From positions 1-38,542 of the forward strand of contig JAVKOQ010000436.1 of assembly GCA_031835245.1 (NCBI GenBank): 38,542 nucleotides of DNA. The letters are read 5' to 3'. A program made the position numbers and the translations under genes. How positions within the stretch are numbered: position 1 is the first letter of the stretch; each line of letters opens with the position of its first letter. Below the pieces are notes generated by a model that ran no database searches, was not told the origin of the DNA, and saw nothing but the letters and a program-made list of their open reading frames with translations. Of this stretch, positions 21,275 to 31,197 are shown in pieces. Source of the DNA: Balamuthia mandrillaris. Lineage: Eukaryota > Discosea > Longamoebia > Balamuthiidae.

Positions 21275-22528
21275 ATGAAGAAACGATGCAAAGCAAAACA
21301 TGTCCGAAAACGCAGTTCAAAGAGCGGGCAGGTGGGTTCGTCCTTGATTCTCATGGATCGTCGACAAATAATACACACAACGAAAATGCAGAAGCAAAAA
21401 GAAAGCCATGCCGAGGCAGCAGGTGTGCTATGGGCCGTGTGCAGTGCTGAATGGCAGCCGGAGGGGAAGGAGTGGGAGGACGCCTTGGCTCTGGTTCCCG
21501 AGGGAGAGCAACAACGTATCGGCAGGTTCATCCGGCCACGTCCTGCCTCGCTGGGAGGTCCTTTGGTCGGAAGGATGAACCCTGATGCCAAAGCCTCCCT
21601 CCTGGGCCGTCTTCTGATGAGACGCTATTGCCACGACATCCTACGCGACACCACAACATCCCTTTGCTTTGGCAGGACTCAAGAAAACAAGCCCTACTGC
21701 CTCTTCCAAAACCACACAGCAGAAGAGAAACCATATTGCTCGTGTCACTTCAACGTATCCCACGGAGGCGAGTGGGTGGTGTTCGTCGGCACTTCTCAGA
21801 GTAACGTTGCAGTAGGGATAGATGTGATGAAGGTGGAAGTTAGAGGAGGGCCACGACAGGACCAAGACAGTTTCTTTCATGACCTTAGGAACTGCTTCAC
21901 GGACTTTGAGTGGAGCGTCATCAAGAGTGGAGGAACTGAGCTCCCTCGTTCTCGGTGTAGGCGTCCTGATCTTCTTCATCGCCAAACGGATGAGGAAGAA
22001 CAGACAGAAGAGCTGAGAAGAGCACAGCTGGTGGAGTTTTACAAGCATTGGGTGCTAAAGGAGTCTTACATCAAGGCGGTTGGCATTGGGCTTGGCTTTT
22101 CTCTGCGCCGAGCAGAGTTTCATTTGCTTCGACACGCACATGAACGGACAGAACAAGCTGATGAGGAAGAACAGGAACAAGCGACTCTGTTTATCGATGG
22201 GCAAGAACGGAGAGAGTGGAGCTTTAAAGTGAGACGGTTGTTGGTGCCTCGCACCAAGCAACAACAACAAGAGGAGAATGAAGAAGTTGACAAGCGAAAA
22301 GGACAAACACAACGTTCTTCTTTCATCGTGGTGGAAGACCATGTGGTAGCGGTGGCTTTCGGACCATTAGATCAAGCCACCCAAAGCTACATTGACTGTA
22401 CCCGACGGTATAAAGATCGGGAGGACAAGGGAGATGAAGAACAGATGTCGTGTTGTAACGCAAAAGCAGTGGACCTTTTCTTTGAGCAACCTGATATCTG
22501 TTGGCTAACGAGAGGCAATGCCACCTGA
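21275..22528 (+). CDS. 4'-phosphopantetheinyl transferase (AASDHPPT/Lys5 type)
   Basis: A single-exon gene of 417 residues. It would transfer the phosphopantetheine arm of CoA onto a conserved Ser of carrier proteins, such as fatty-acid or polyketide synthases and aminoadipate reductase. Visible signatures are the N-terminal WAVCSAEWQPEGKEWEDAL, GRLLMRRY, FNVSH (159-163), GIDVMK (181-186; Asp183 should bind Mg), FTDFEW, and WVLKESYIKAVGIGLGF (from 259; Glu263 should bind Mg). These match the human AASDHPPT family closely. The protein is about 100 residues longer than the human enzyme. The extra length lies in a basic N-terminus, Glu-rich loops and a C-terminal extension. The Met at residue 27 is an alternative start. 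It ends 53 bases from the convergent stop of the next gene. Confidence 0.93.
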   Translation: MKKRCKAKHVRKRSSKSGQVGSSLILMDRRQIIHTTKMQKQKESHAEAAGVLWAVCSAEWQPEGKEWEDALALVPEGEQQRIGRFIRPRPASLGGPLVGRMNPDAKASLLGRLLMRRYCHDILRDTTTSLCFGRTQENKPYCLFQNHTAEEKPYCSCHFNVSHGGEWVVFVGTSQSNVAVGIDVMKVEVRGGPRQDQDSFFHDLRNCFTDFEWSVIKSGGTELPRSRCRRPDLLHRQTDEEEQTEELRRAQLVEFYKHWVLKESYIKAVGIGLGFSLRRAEFHLLRHAHERTEQADEEEQEQATLFIDGQERREWSFKVRRLLVPRTKQQQQEENEEVDKRKGQTQRSSFIVVEDHVVAVAFGPLDQATQSYIDCTRRYKDREDKGDEEQMSCCNAKAVDLFFEQPDICWLTRGNAT

Positions 22529-22581
22529 CTCACTAAAAAGTTTATATTGTAACGGCTGGTTCTTTTTCACTTTTTATCAAG

Positions 22582-22687
22582 TTATGGTTGCAAGCCAAGA
22601 GCAGAGGCAGCTGGATAGGCTTTCAAGTCAGGTTCCACCCATCTGTTGATAAGAAGTGAAAAGGTTAGAAACACAGAAAGAGACATT

Positions 22688-22737
<50 letters not shown>

Positions 22738-23401
22738 CTCTTTTCTGGCGAGTGGAGAGAACAAGAGGTCATGCGAGTAGTGATTGAGCATAAAGTTTTT
22801 GTCGGAAAGGTGACTGTTCGCTGTGTTAAATGAGTCAAAGGAAGATGCGGTATTCGGGTCGGACTCTGTCAAGGCTACCATAACAGCTGCTGTCATGAAG
22901 CGGGTTAGAGTTTCGTGATACGCGTTCGGTTTGTCATGTGCAAGGTTGAATCGTTGGATTCCTTCTCTGTTGTGTGTTGTTTCGGAAAGGTGGTCTCAGC
23001 TTTCGGCAAGTGCATTACCTCGCACAAACATGCAATATAGAAAAGGACCTAATTTTTTGAAGAGCAAGCAAAGGGTCTTTCAACGCGGTGATATAGTGAT
23101 AGGCCACCCGTAGGTGACCGGTGTGCGTCCAACACTCCTTCCACGGGAGAGAAGTATCCTCAAACCGTGCGATGAACTCGCTCTCACCCTTTATCAAAGA
23201 GAAGCAATCCTGCGGGGTTGTGTCCGCTTGTCTAGCGCCCAAAAACGCGGCAACGCCCACCACCAAAGCTCCAAACAACAGAGCCACCCAATGCTTCCGC
23301 TCCACGACCATCTTCGTTCTGTTGCTCGTTTGCTTCCTCATCCTAGATAGACATGAGATAAGAGAGGAGATAGAGACAAGAGATTGGTATTTTGTCGTCA
23401 T
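22582..23401 (-). CDS. Membrane-anchored protein with a bacterial-like HLRVAY/YHETLTR domain; function unknown
   Basis: Three exons (23401-23049, 22966-22739, 22642-22582) give 213 residues. Residues 36-57 form one hydrophobic membrane segment following basic residues. The soluble part then shows WTHTGHLRVAYHYI (about 91-104), LLALQKIREGIQRFN, YHETLTRF (134-141), and a C-terminal WVEPDLK. I recognise this order (a H..HLR.A helix, IR.GI.RFN, YHET.TR) from uncharacterised bacterial proteins, without a firm name. The several conserved His residues could bind a metal (inference). The joins restore that conserved order, which supports them. The start could instead be Met21 or Met31. It lies 43 bases downstream of the sphingomyelinase-like gene on the same strand, unusually close for a eukaryote. 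Confidence 0.75.
22690..22736. repeat. (GA)n microsatellite in an intron
   Basis: A near-pure GA run on the + strand (CT on the coding strand) lies directly after the donor of the 22643-22738 intron of the HLRVAY/YHETLTR gene. Confidence 0.85.
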
Positions 23402-23444
23402 TAAATGTCGGTCGGGACGACATTAGCTTAACAACCTCAAGTCG

Positions 23445-25515
23445 TCACGAGAAAAAGGGCTCCACACGGAGCACAGCGGAAGCGCCGTAGTGATCAGAGA
23501 GTTGGGTGCAGGGGAAATGAGGGGAGGAGGAGGAGGAAGCCACCAGGCTGCGGTCCACGAAGAAGGGTTCCACTTGGGTGGTCTTCACGTCCACGACCAG
23601 CTTTTCTCCTTTCTCCTGGCCGTAGTCCTGACGCTCGTCGAAGAAGAAGATGTAATCCTTGCTCTCCCTCGCCAAATAGTCGCACTCGTTCGTGAAGACG
23701 GTTTCGCGTGGCATCATTCCGCGAACTCTATCTCTCACTGCCGTTTTCTCTGCTTCTTCTCCTTCTTGTTGCTGGTCATCATCCCCTTCCGGCATGATAA
23801 CATCGTTGATGGTGACAGGATGAATGCCACCATAGCTTTCCTTCAACAAGTCTCGCAATTGTGTCCTCCGCAACGATACTTTTTCTCCGTTGCTATCTCC
23901 ATCTTCTCCTTCTTTGTCTTCTTCCACTATTTCTTCCATAGCTAAAAGTGGTTCTTCAAAGCATTGCACCATTTCTTTGTATTCTTGGCTTTCGCCATCG
24001 ACTTCTCCCCATTGCCCGATTGTTACTTGTTCTGTTTCTTGTTCTTCTCCTTCTTTGCGATGAGAACGAGCGTCCACGTTTAAGTCTCCAGTTAGAACAA
24101 CGGCTGCTTTTCTGTCTTCCTCGCGACCTGTTCCGTATATCTTCTTTGCCATAAACTCACCGATTTCTCTCATTTGCTCCAAGCGAATGCTATCGTTGAG
24201 AGCGTTATCCGCATTCTCAAAGTAGGATGACTTCAAGAACGCGGAATGTTGTTAGCAATAAGCTTTCAGTTCTCTCTCTCTATCTCTCTCATTCTTTAAA
24301 ATAAGATCTAAAGGCTTTTGAGAAAGTACCTGTGCGTGAGTAGTGAAGAGATGGAGGAAGGTGCGGTCCGTGAGTAGGATCTTGGCGTAAAGCACTTGTT
24401 TGGCGGCCCAACCGTCAATTTGTGTGCCTCTCCTAAAGAGATGATGGTCCGTTTCTACGATCGGATACTTGCTCAACACCAACAATCCTCCATCAATAAC
24501 TTTCCTACTCGTTTTTTTAAAGAGAGGAGAGGAATGAAAGAATGGGAGAATATAGTGGTGGGGTTAGAAACATGGAGAGAGAGAGAGACAGAGAGAGAGA
24601 CAGAGAGAGAGACAGAGAGAGACAGAGAGAGAGAGGGAGAGAGAGAGAAACAGAGACAGAGACAGAGACAGAGACAGAGACAGAGACAGAGACAGAGACA
24701 GAGACAGAGACAGAGACAGAGACAGAGACAGAGACAGAGACAGAGACAGAGACAGAGACAGAGACAGAGACAGAGACAGAGACAGAGAGAGAATTACCGA
24801 GAGAGCCAAGGAGCAGGTTTGGCAGCACAATGCCTGCAAACATGCACAAAAGCGTCCGTGCCAGTTAGCCATAAATACTCACAACCAACAAAAATGGGGG
24901 AGCAGTGAAAACCAACCAGTGGAAGCCCAAAGTCTTGGCGTGATGGATGAGGCGACGCTGGCGGGTGTTGAGAGTGGAGAAGACCTCCTGAAAGGTGATT
25001 ATGTCAAACTTGGGGAGCTCGTGCTGCATGAAGTAGGCCAGACGAAGCTCCTTGTAGTCGCTGACCTTGTTCTTCACCAGAGGGCGTAGGAAGAAGTTAT
25101 AGGTGAGCAGCTTTACGTCCTTGTTGAGGGCAGCTTTGATGATTCATCAATCATAGAGAGAAGATTACAAAAAAAAAAAATAGAAAAGCTAGTGAGCCTC
25201 CAGCAACACAACCATGAAAACAACAAAGAAAGAACGAGCAGTAAGCAGCACGTTACAAGTTTCACTGCTTTGCATTCTTGTGAAGAGAGAAGACGAGCCG
25301 TGATGCCGTTCCAGGAGGAGAAAAGCCAAGGCAGCAGTCAGGGCGCTGAGCGCGGCGGCCTGCGTGAGGTAGGCCCGCAGGAAGAAGAAGAAGACAAAGA
25401 GGGAGCCTTCTTCAGAGCCTGGGGTGGCGGCGTAGCTTCCCCCGGACAGCAGCAACAGGAGGGAGGCACAAGCCAGAGCAAGGATGGCGAAGATGGCTGT
25501 CAGCGGCGCTCTCAT
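23445..25515 (-). CDS. Membrane neutral sphingomyelinase-like phosphodiesterase
   Basis: Five exons (25515-25257, 25133-24879, 24833-24798, 24499-24330, 24230-23445) give 501 residues. Two hydrophobic segments at about 5-30 and 38-68 should anchor the N-terminus in a membrane, as in neutral sphingomyelinase 2. The catalytic part is an endonuclease/exonuclease/phosphatase fold: LLTYNFFLRPLV, DIITFQEVF (Glu136, Mg ligand), DGGLLVLSKYPIVETDHHLF, KQVLYAKILL, THAQ, GDLNVDAR (Asp289, Asn291) and SDHYG (His487, general base) close to the C-terminus. Family members hydrolyse sphingomyelin to ceramide and phosphocholine. Other lipid substrates are possible. A Glu-rich insert of about 130 residues sits between the last two motifs. 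The 36-base exon and the donor at 24878 are the least certain joins. Confidence 0.87.
24579..24790. repeat. (GAGACA)n microsatellite in an intron
   Basis: Roughly 20-25 tandem ACAGAG hexamers (about 24650-24788), preceded by GA-rich runs, fill most of the 24500-24797 intron of the sphingomyelinase-like gene. The coding strand reads TCTCTG, the same sequence class as the TCTGTC repeat of the ROCO copy 2 intron at 15217-15300. Confidence 0.88.
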
Positions 25516-25569
25516 GTCGATGGGAGACGGCCGTAAGGGAAAGATTCTGGTGCACCCTGGGTAACACAC

Positions 25570-25664
25570 GTCGACACGAAGGCCGTTTATCATCCATGTC
25601 GACACTATACATCATGAGAAATGACACGTCGACACGGAGATTACTTTATGATTCGGGTCGACAT
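25570..25664. promoter_or_regulatory. Four evenly spaced GTCGACA(C/T) repeats upstream of the sphingomyelinase-like gene
   Basis: The palindrome GTCGAC occurs at 25570, 25598, 25628 and 25657. Each is followed by AC (three times) or AT (once), so all four point the same way. Spacings are 28, 30 and 29 bases, close to a whole number of helical turns. They lie 55-147 bases upstream of the minus-strand ATG at 25515. A cluster of binding sites is inferred; the factor is unknown. Confidence 0.5.
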
Positions 25665-25682
25665 GGCTGAATCATATGAGAC

Positions 25683-25701
25683 TCCCTCTCTCTCTCTCTC
25701 C

Positions 25702-25738
<37 letters not shown>
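25683..25738. repeat. (CT)n microsatellite
   Basis: A CT run with a CCTCTTT interruption, immediately right of the GTCGACA repeats. Unlike most such tracts here it is intergenic, or in an unassigned leader intron. Confidence 0.85.
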
Positions 25739-25740
<2 letters not shown>

Positions 25741-26572
25741 TCGATGGGAGGAAATAAACTCTCACAAACAATAAGGGAGAGAGGCAAAATGTGGTTATCG
25801 CTGCAGGGGAAATCATTATTCAACATTGAAACCAGATGGTTCGTGTTAAAGAGGCTCATTCGTCCCCGGTGAGTCCGCTATACACCAAACCGCTTCTCTT
25901 CCAGTTATGTACGAACTGTCTGCACGACCTCTTTAAAAAAAAGCAGCGCAGGGCCAAAGGACAACAACTTTTAAATTAGTAGTTTGAGCACACCCCTTCT
26001 ATCCCACAGAGGCATTTCAAAGTACCCAAAACCATGTGTTACCTGCGTCAGTGTTGTTTCTTTTCTGCATATTTTCCGAATGTACTTACGCTAACCACCA
26101 CTCCAATTCAAAAACTCCCTGGAAGGAAAGCATGACACACACTCTCCATACACACGTCCCGCATCTGATCACCCTGCACCTTTTAGCCTTGAACGACCAT
26201 CTCCTAGACAACCTAGATCGGTTCCGCTGGTGCCCAACCCAACCCAGGGTGAAAGCCAGGCGATAACCCCAACCACAAGTTCCCACTCGAAATAAATAAG
26301 GAAAAGCATCTCTTCGTTCGTTTTCCAGTTTTGGCCGGAACCAAGTCGCCTGAAAGCATTTCAAGAAACGGTTTACTCGGCACGCTTCGTAACCCAGGAG
26401 GTGAAATAAACAAAAAAAGGAGGCAGGCAGCCGCAGAACGCTCCTGCGGTTGAAGCGCAGCATCGGGCTAAAAGGAGGATAATATGTAAATTGTCGCGGC
26501 TGTGTCCTGTCTTCCAGCCTCCTCCTTGTTTCACTCGGGCAGCAGGAGCCTTTGTTTTGGCCTACAGAGGCA

Positions 26573-28888
26573 ATGAAGACACGGCACTGGCACCGGCACC
26601 GCCTCTTTGGGGGCTTGCTGCTCCTCCTTCTACTGTCTCTGTCGGCGAGGCCGTCAGAGAGTGTTGCCCCCGCGGTGGTCAGCATCCGCGTGGAGAACGC
26701 CTTTCCACCGGGCTCTGGCGAGGTTATCATCACCTTCGAGGTCGACTCGGCCGATCCCAACGCTGCCACCGTGGACAGCTTCAAGATCGTCAACATAGAC
26801 AACATCGTGGGGGACAGCGAACTCACGGAGTGGGACCCCAGCGGGGGAGGCAGTTGCACCGCAAACACACTTGCTGCTAACGATCTCATCGCAGCCACCA
26901 ACGGCAAGGCTTGCTTCGTTGCAGGGTCTTCCCCGCCAGAACACGTCTCCTCGTTCGCCTACGTCGCAGTCGATGCAGATGACGGGAACGATGAGTCCAA
27001 CGCAGCTGCCACCGTCACCATCGTCACCTACAACCAACAGGACTGCACCGACATCCCTGACCTCGGCAGCACCCCCTCCTTCTTCGCTCCCCCCACTCCT
27101 GCGGTCACCATCTCCCTCGACGTGCTGCGGATACACTTCCAAATCGATGCGGCCTACATCCGCAACCAGTCCTCTTACCTGATCGACTTTTGGGACTTTG
27201 ACGTGACCCCAGGCACAGGCGACCATGCCAACGGCGTCAACCGCACTTGCAGCAACCATGACGCGGCCTCCTTGTCGCCCTATGAGTTCACGGAGGGTTG
27301 GCTGACCTCCCCACAAGCAGACTTTGATGGCGATGTGCACGCCTCCATCCCTGATGCCCTTGACAATCCTGACTATGTGCCGTACTACACCACTAACACG
27401 GTTTGGTCGGTGGCCGCTCTGAGCTGCTCGCAGGTGCGCTTCACGGCTAGCATTCCTGTCTCTGCACTCGTTCGAAACACGCAGCCGACGGACTGCTTCT
27501 ATGCCAGGGATAGCGACCCGGCGGCCTCCTCCACCACCGGCCTGGCCTACGCTGCCAGCCTGTACATCAACGTGGTTCGTCCGAGAGATATGGAGGATGT
27601 GGATGCCGGATACTTCAAGACCACGTTCATCTATCCCTTTCAGTTTAGCATCGCCGAGACGGTGACCGACCTGGAGGCCACCTCCGAGGAGTGGGACTTT
27701 GTGGTCAACATCCTCGACTTTGATGTGGTGCACAGCGGAGGTAGCGAGGGTCTGACCATCACCCTTCGTACGGTCATTGAGGATCCCGAGGGTATCGCCA
27801 ACAGCGCCAACATCCTGCAATCTGGTTTCAGCGCCGCTTCCTATCCGCTGAAGAGCCAACGCGATGCTGCTGGCAAACAGCCGGTCCTCACTCGCGTAGC
27901 TGACAACGGCAACTGCGCAGGCTCCCTAAATCCTTGCGTCATCTCTTGGACTGCCGTCTTCAGCGAGCTCACCGAGGTGCAAGCCGGAAGCATCTCCAAC
28001 TTCAACCTTCAGTACACGGGAGAGTTCGAGTTCCAATGGAGCACTGAGGTGGGTGGTGATATCCTGCGCGCCAACTTCTACGTAGACGTCTCCGCTGAGG
28101 ATCCAGGCACGGACATTGGAGAGATCCCAGTGCCCAGCGCCGTCGAGTTCTTCGAGACGCAGGCCGCCATGCAGCTAGTCGTGAGCCAACCGAACGGCAT
28201 CTCCCCTTCCGTATTCAGCAGTGGAGAGGATATTTGGGTTCGTCACAGCTTCCTCGTGGATGACGCTGACGCGAAGGCGTTTGAGTTCACTCTTAAGCAG
28301 GCATTTGTGTGCTACAGCATGGTGGCAGGGGTCGTGCCTACCATCGCGGGTGGCAACACCGGATGTTCGGTCGACATCGAGGGTGTTATCGAAGAAGGGC
28401 GCGGCTCCAGGATCGTTCTCTTTGACGAGGTCACGCTGCCCGCTGGCATCGCCGACGTTACTCCCGCCAACCCCGGAGAGATCGCCAAGGTGTGGGACTG
28501 GCGTCAAGTTGACTTTGACGCTGGAGGTTGGGAGAGCGAGCGAACAGTGCACAATGGATTCGGCATTCGTGCTCAGCCTTTGGTTGTGGAGGACCGGCAG
28601 CAAGACTGGTACTTTCACATCGTTTCAGGAGTCAGTCAAGCGCCTTTGGACAAAAGAAGAGGGGAGAAAGAGGAGGCAAGGAGAGAGGAGGTTGTACATA
28701 CGTTTGTTCCAGTAAAGCGGAAGAGGAAGAGGAAGAGGAAGCAGCAAACAGAGGGTTCGACGGGGGAGCTGGGTAGGCAGCTGCAGAGTGTAACTATTTT
28801 GCCGGAGAGACCGGAGAGCGAGGGTGGAGGCAGCGGGGCTGGTCGGACGACGGGGTACTCTTCGTCTTTTCTGAAACTATTCTTGTAA
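26573..28888 (+). CDS. Secreted or surface protein of unknown family
   Basis: An intronless gene of 771 residues. The first ATG in the frame gives a clear signal peptide: MKTRHWHRHR, a Leu-rich core, then SARPSES at about residues 27-33. The mature part is acidic, rich in Asp, Ser, Thr and Val, with many Cys and two or more N-glycosylation sites (NQSS, NRTC). It has the alternating pattern expected of beta-sandwich extracellular domains, for example VVSIRVENAFPPG, VTISLDVLRIHFQ and LTITLRTVIEDPEG. I do not recognise a named domain. No membrane segment follows the signal peptide. From about residue 690 the composition changes abruptly to a basic tail with an alternating KRKRKRKRK stretch. That is odd for a secreted protein and may be a cleaved or matrix-binding tail. 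Codons are GC-rich. Converges with the next gene (254 bases). Confidence 0.8.
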   Translation: MKTRHWHRHRLFGGLLLLLLLSLSARPSESVAPAVVSIRVENAFPPGSGEVIITFEVDSADPNAATVDSFKIVNIDNIVGDSELTEWDPSGGGSCTANTLAANDLIAATNGKACFVAGSSPPEHVSSFAYVAVDADDGNDESNAAATVTIVTYNQQDCTDIPDLGSTPSFFAPPTPAVTISLDVLRIHFQIDAAYIRNQSSYLIDFWDFDVTPGTGDHANGVNRTCSNHDAASLSPYEFTEGWLTSPQADFDGDVHASIPDALDNPDYVPYYTTNTVWSVAALSCSQVRFTASIPVSALVRNTQPTDCFYARDSDPAASSTTGLAYAASLYINVVRPRDMEDVDAGYFKTTFIYPFQFSIAETVTDLEATSEEWDFVVNILDFDVVHSGGSEGLTITLRTVIEDPEGIANSANILQSGFSAASYPLKSQRDAAGKQPVLTRVADNGNCAGSLNPCVISWTAVFSELTEVQAGSISNFNLQYTGEFEFQWSTEVGGDILRANFYVDVSAEDPGTDIGEIPVPSAVEFFETQAAMQLVVSQPNGISPSVFSSGEDIWVRHSFLVDDADAKAFEFTLKQAFVCYSMVAGVVPTIAGGNTGCSVDIEGVIEEGRGSRIVLFDEVTLPAGIADVTPANPGEIAKVWDWRQVDFDAGGWESERTVHNGFGIRAQPLVVEDRQQDWYFHIVSGVSQAPLDKRRGEKEEARREEVVHTFVPVKRKRKRKRKQQTEGSTGELGRQLQSVTILPERPESEGGGSGAGRTTGYSSSFLKLFL

Positions 28889-29142
28889 CATCATTATTGT
28901 AAGTGTATTTGAGTTAGGCTATTTATAAGAACTGTATAAGAATAACTTCACCACGATTCGTGCCTTTGTTGTTAGTTAAAGAAGCACCAAGCAAACAAAG
29001 AACAAAGAACAAGCACAAGGAAAGGCAAACAAAAGTTTAAAAAAATATAAGGTACATTAGGAAAAATACAAATACAGAAAGAGTTTAACACACAAACATA
29101 GGAGAGGAGGTAGAGTACAGCTCGATGATTATCTCTGCATGT

Positions 29143-31197
29143 TTAAAAGAGAGTGCAGGAGGAAGATTTGGCTTGTCTCTTGCCGCCGTTAGGATGAGCA
29201 GCAGTGGCACCTTCTATTTGGTGCAAAAAGTCTTTCCTGTGCGAAGGGGTCATCACTCTGCTCTCCACTCTGTTGATGCTGTCTTCCAACAACGACTCTT
29301 CTCCTTTGAAGCGAATGGGCTCGGTCAATCGTTCCAGTTCTTTCTTCCACGGCAACGAGACCTCTACGGTTTCTTTCTTTTCCACAACAACGACCTTCGT
29401 TGGTTCTTTATTCTTTTGTGCTTGTTGTTTGCTATTTGGAGCTACGTTCTTTGTATTCTTGTGCTGCGGTCCGATTGTTGCTTCAGCTGCTTCATTGGTG
29501 GGAATGAGTTGTTGGTTCCGAGGGACTTCCGACAAACGTTCTAAAGCACGCATGCTGAGGGAACGAACAGAAGTCAGCAAGTCTTCATGGAGAACAGGGC
29601 GAAAAGCTGTATCCATGAACACATCAAATAAAAGCTGTGGAGCCTCTTCTTCGCTAGGTTGCTGTTGGGTATCCTGGAGGAGAAGAGGCACATCTCTCCT
29701 TTGTCTTGCATGAAGCAAATGACGGCCCACATCAGTGAGATAGAGGCGTCCATCTCTGCCCAATAGTACATTGTCGCCATTGCGATCCTTTCGTTGTTTT
29801 CAGAAAGTTAGAAAGCAGTACAAGGTAACAGGGAGAGGAGAGCAGAGAAGAGAGAGAGAAACTAAAATAGAGATAAGAATGCTACAAACCTGAATGTCCA
29901 AAGTATAACACGCAACAGCAGCAGCAACCAACGAAGAAATGAACTTGTTGTGTACGGTCTTGCTGTGTTTGGTGTGTAATTTGTCCAAAACATCGTCCAC
30001 CAGCAAAGGATTACGTTTCACCACTTCACGAAGGGGAAGAGCACCCGGAACATCTTCCACAAATCCACAAGCTCCCTTCAGTCCTCCTTCATAGCTCACT
30101 CTGCCTACTTGCTTACGTTCCTTCTCTTCTTCTACGCCTTTTTCCTTTCTCCTTCTCCTCGCATTGTTACTCTTTGACTCTCCTTCTTCCGACAAAGGCG
30201 GTACTTGAGCAAGACGAAAGACTTCTTCTGCAGGCATAAATGCCATAACACGGAGCACCGGCAGTCCCACCACGTCATCTTCTTCATCTTGATCCTCCTT
30301 TGCATTGGCTTCTTCCTGTTTCTTCCAATGTTGAACTGAAAGTTTACGCCGTTGGGACAAAACCCAACGCGTCTGCTCTCTCCATCGTCTCAATCGTGCC
30401 TCTCTTTCTTTCTCGTAGAGCAGTTTCATCTCCTCCGAGTCAGCTAAACAATGCTCCCTTCCATTGAGGAAACAAGCTGCGTCCACCACTTCCTTCACCT
30501 GTTGAAAAGAAAGCACGTTGGGTTGGACAGGCAAAGGAGGTTTCCACAGCTCGTTGAGCGCTTGTAGAAGGTTGGCAGCGACGGCTTCTTCTCTCATGCT
30601 CTCTCCTTTCTTGAAGATTAGTCTCGTGGTATTGTTTTTGCCCTTCCACCACCTTCTTTGTCCCTCTGGGTAGCCCTCAAGAAGCAGAACGATGGCTTTG
30701 ATATGTCTTTGCTGTTGTGGTCGCAAAGAAGCAAGAGAAGAAGCATCAGCGGTGGTGTCGCTTGTTGTGTCCTCGCCTTCCGCAGGAGAAGGGACCTGTT
30801 CCTCATTCTCTTTCTCCTGCGAGAAGAGGATGCGTTCCACTCGTGCGCGTTTGACGAGATAGTATTGTTCCCTCCTTTGGACCCGTCTTCGTCCTCTGGA
30901 GGTTTGGCGGTCTTCAGCGTTGTCGGCCAGGCCTTCAGCGTTCCACTCCGTGAACAAAGCGGCCGGGAGTCGACAGCCCAACATGGGCAGATTTAAATCA
31001 AAGGCGGTGGTGGCGGCTTTGCCCTCCTCCATCAGCGCAATGGCAGAGCCGTCGTCGGTGTCGTCCCACACTTGGCACAGCTGGTTGAGCAGGACCACAC
31101 GGTTCTCGTCCTTTACGCTTTGGGTGTAGCCCGCAAGGCTGTGGTAGCCATAGCCCACAGCCACCGAGCCCAGCCCGATCTTCAGCACCGTTCTCAT
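29143..31197 (-). CDS. Divergent PI3/PI4-kinase-like protein
   Basis: Two exons (31197-29890 and 29787-29143) give 650 residues. The catalytic region resembles phosphatidylinositol 4-kinases. TTRLIFKKGESMREEA (Lys196 or Lys197 for ATP) is followed by LLQALNELW. SSLVAAAVACYTLDIQ then joins across the intron to DRNGDNVLL (437-445; DRxxxN catalytic loop), and YLTDVG (Asp455) stands where DFG is expected. Family enzymes phosphorylate inositol lipids. Here DRHNGN is changed to DRNGDN and DFG to DVG, and a Glu/Arg-rich segment of over 100 residues separates the lobes, so substrate and activity are uncertain. A hydrophobic N-terminus (residues 5-24) may be a membrane or mitochondrial signal. The intron falls exactly inside the catalytic loop. 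The C-terminal third is Lys/Glu-rich. The reductase gene lies 165 bases upstream on the same strand. Confidence 0.7.

Larger units (their letters stand above)
25516..26572. other. Intergenic region between the sphingomyelinase-like and secreted-protein genes
   Basis: The region holds the spaced GTCGACA repeats (25570-25663) and a CT microsatellite (25683-25738). From 25740 to 26572 I see no convincing gene: frames are short or broken, and no RNA gene was recognised. The last part is presumably the promoter and leader of the + strand secreted-protein gene. Confidence 0.5.

Noticed and set aside
23490-23945. A + strand open frame of 151 codons
   Set aside because: It overlaps the exon with the SDHYG catalytic motif of the sphingomyelinase-like gene and has a low-complexity, Phe/Leu-rich translation.
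25570-25664. Evenly spaced repeats as a CRISPR array
   Set aside because: The repeated unit is only 8 bases, there are four copies, and the setting is eukaryotic with no cas genes.
26654-27859. A 401-codon open frame antisense to the secreted-protein gene
   Set aside because: It mirrors a GC-rich coding strand, has no recognisable domain, and the + strand frame has a signal peptide and protein-like composition. Treated as a shadow.
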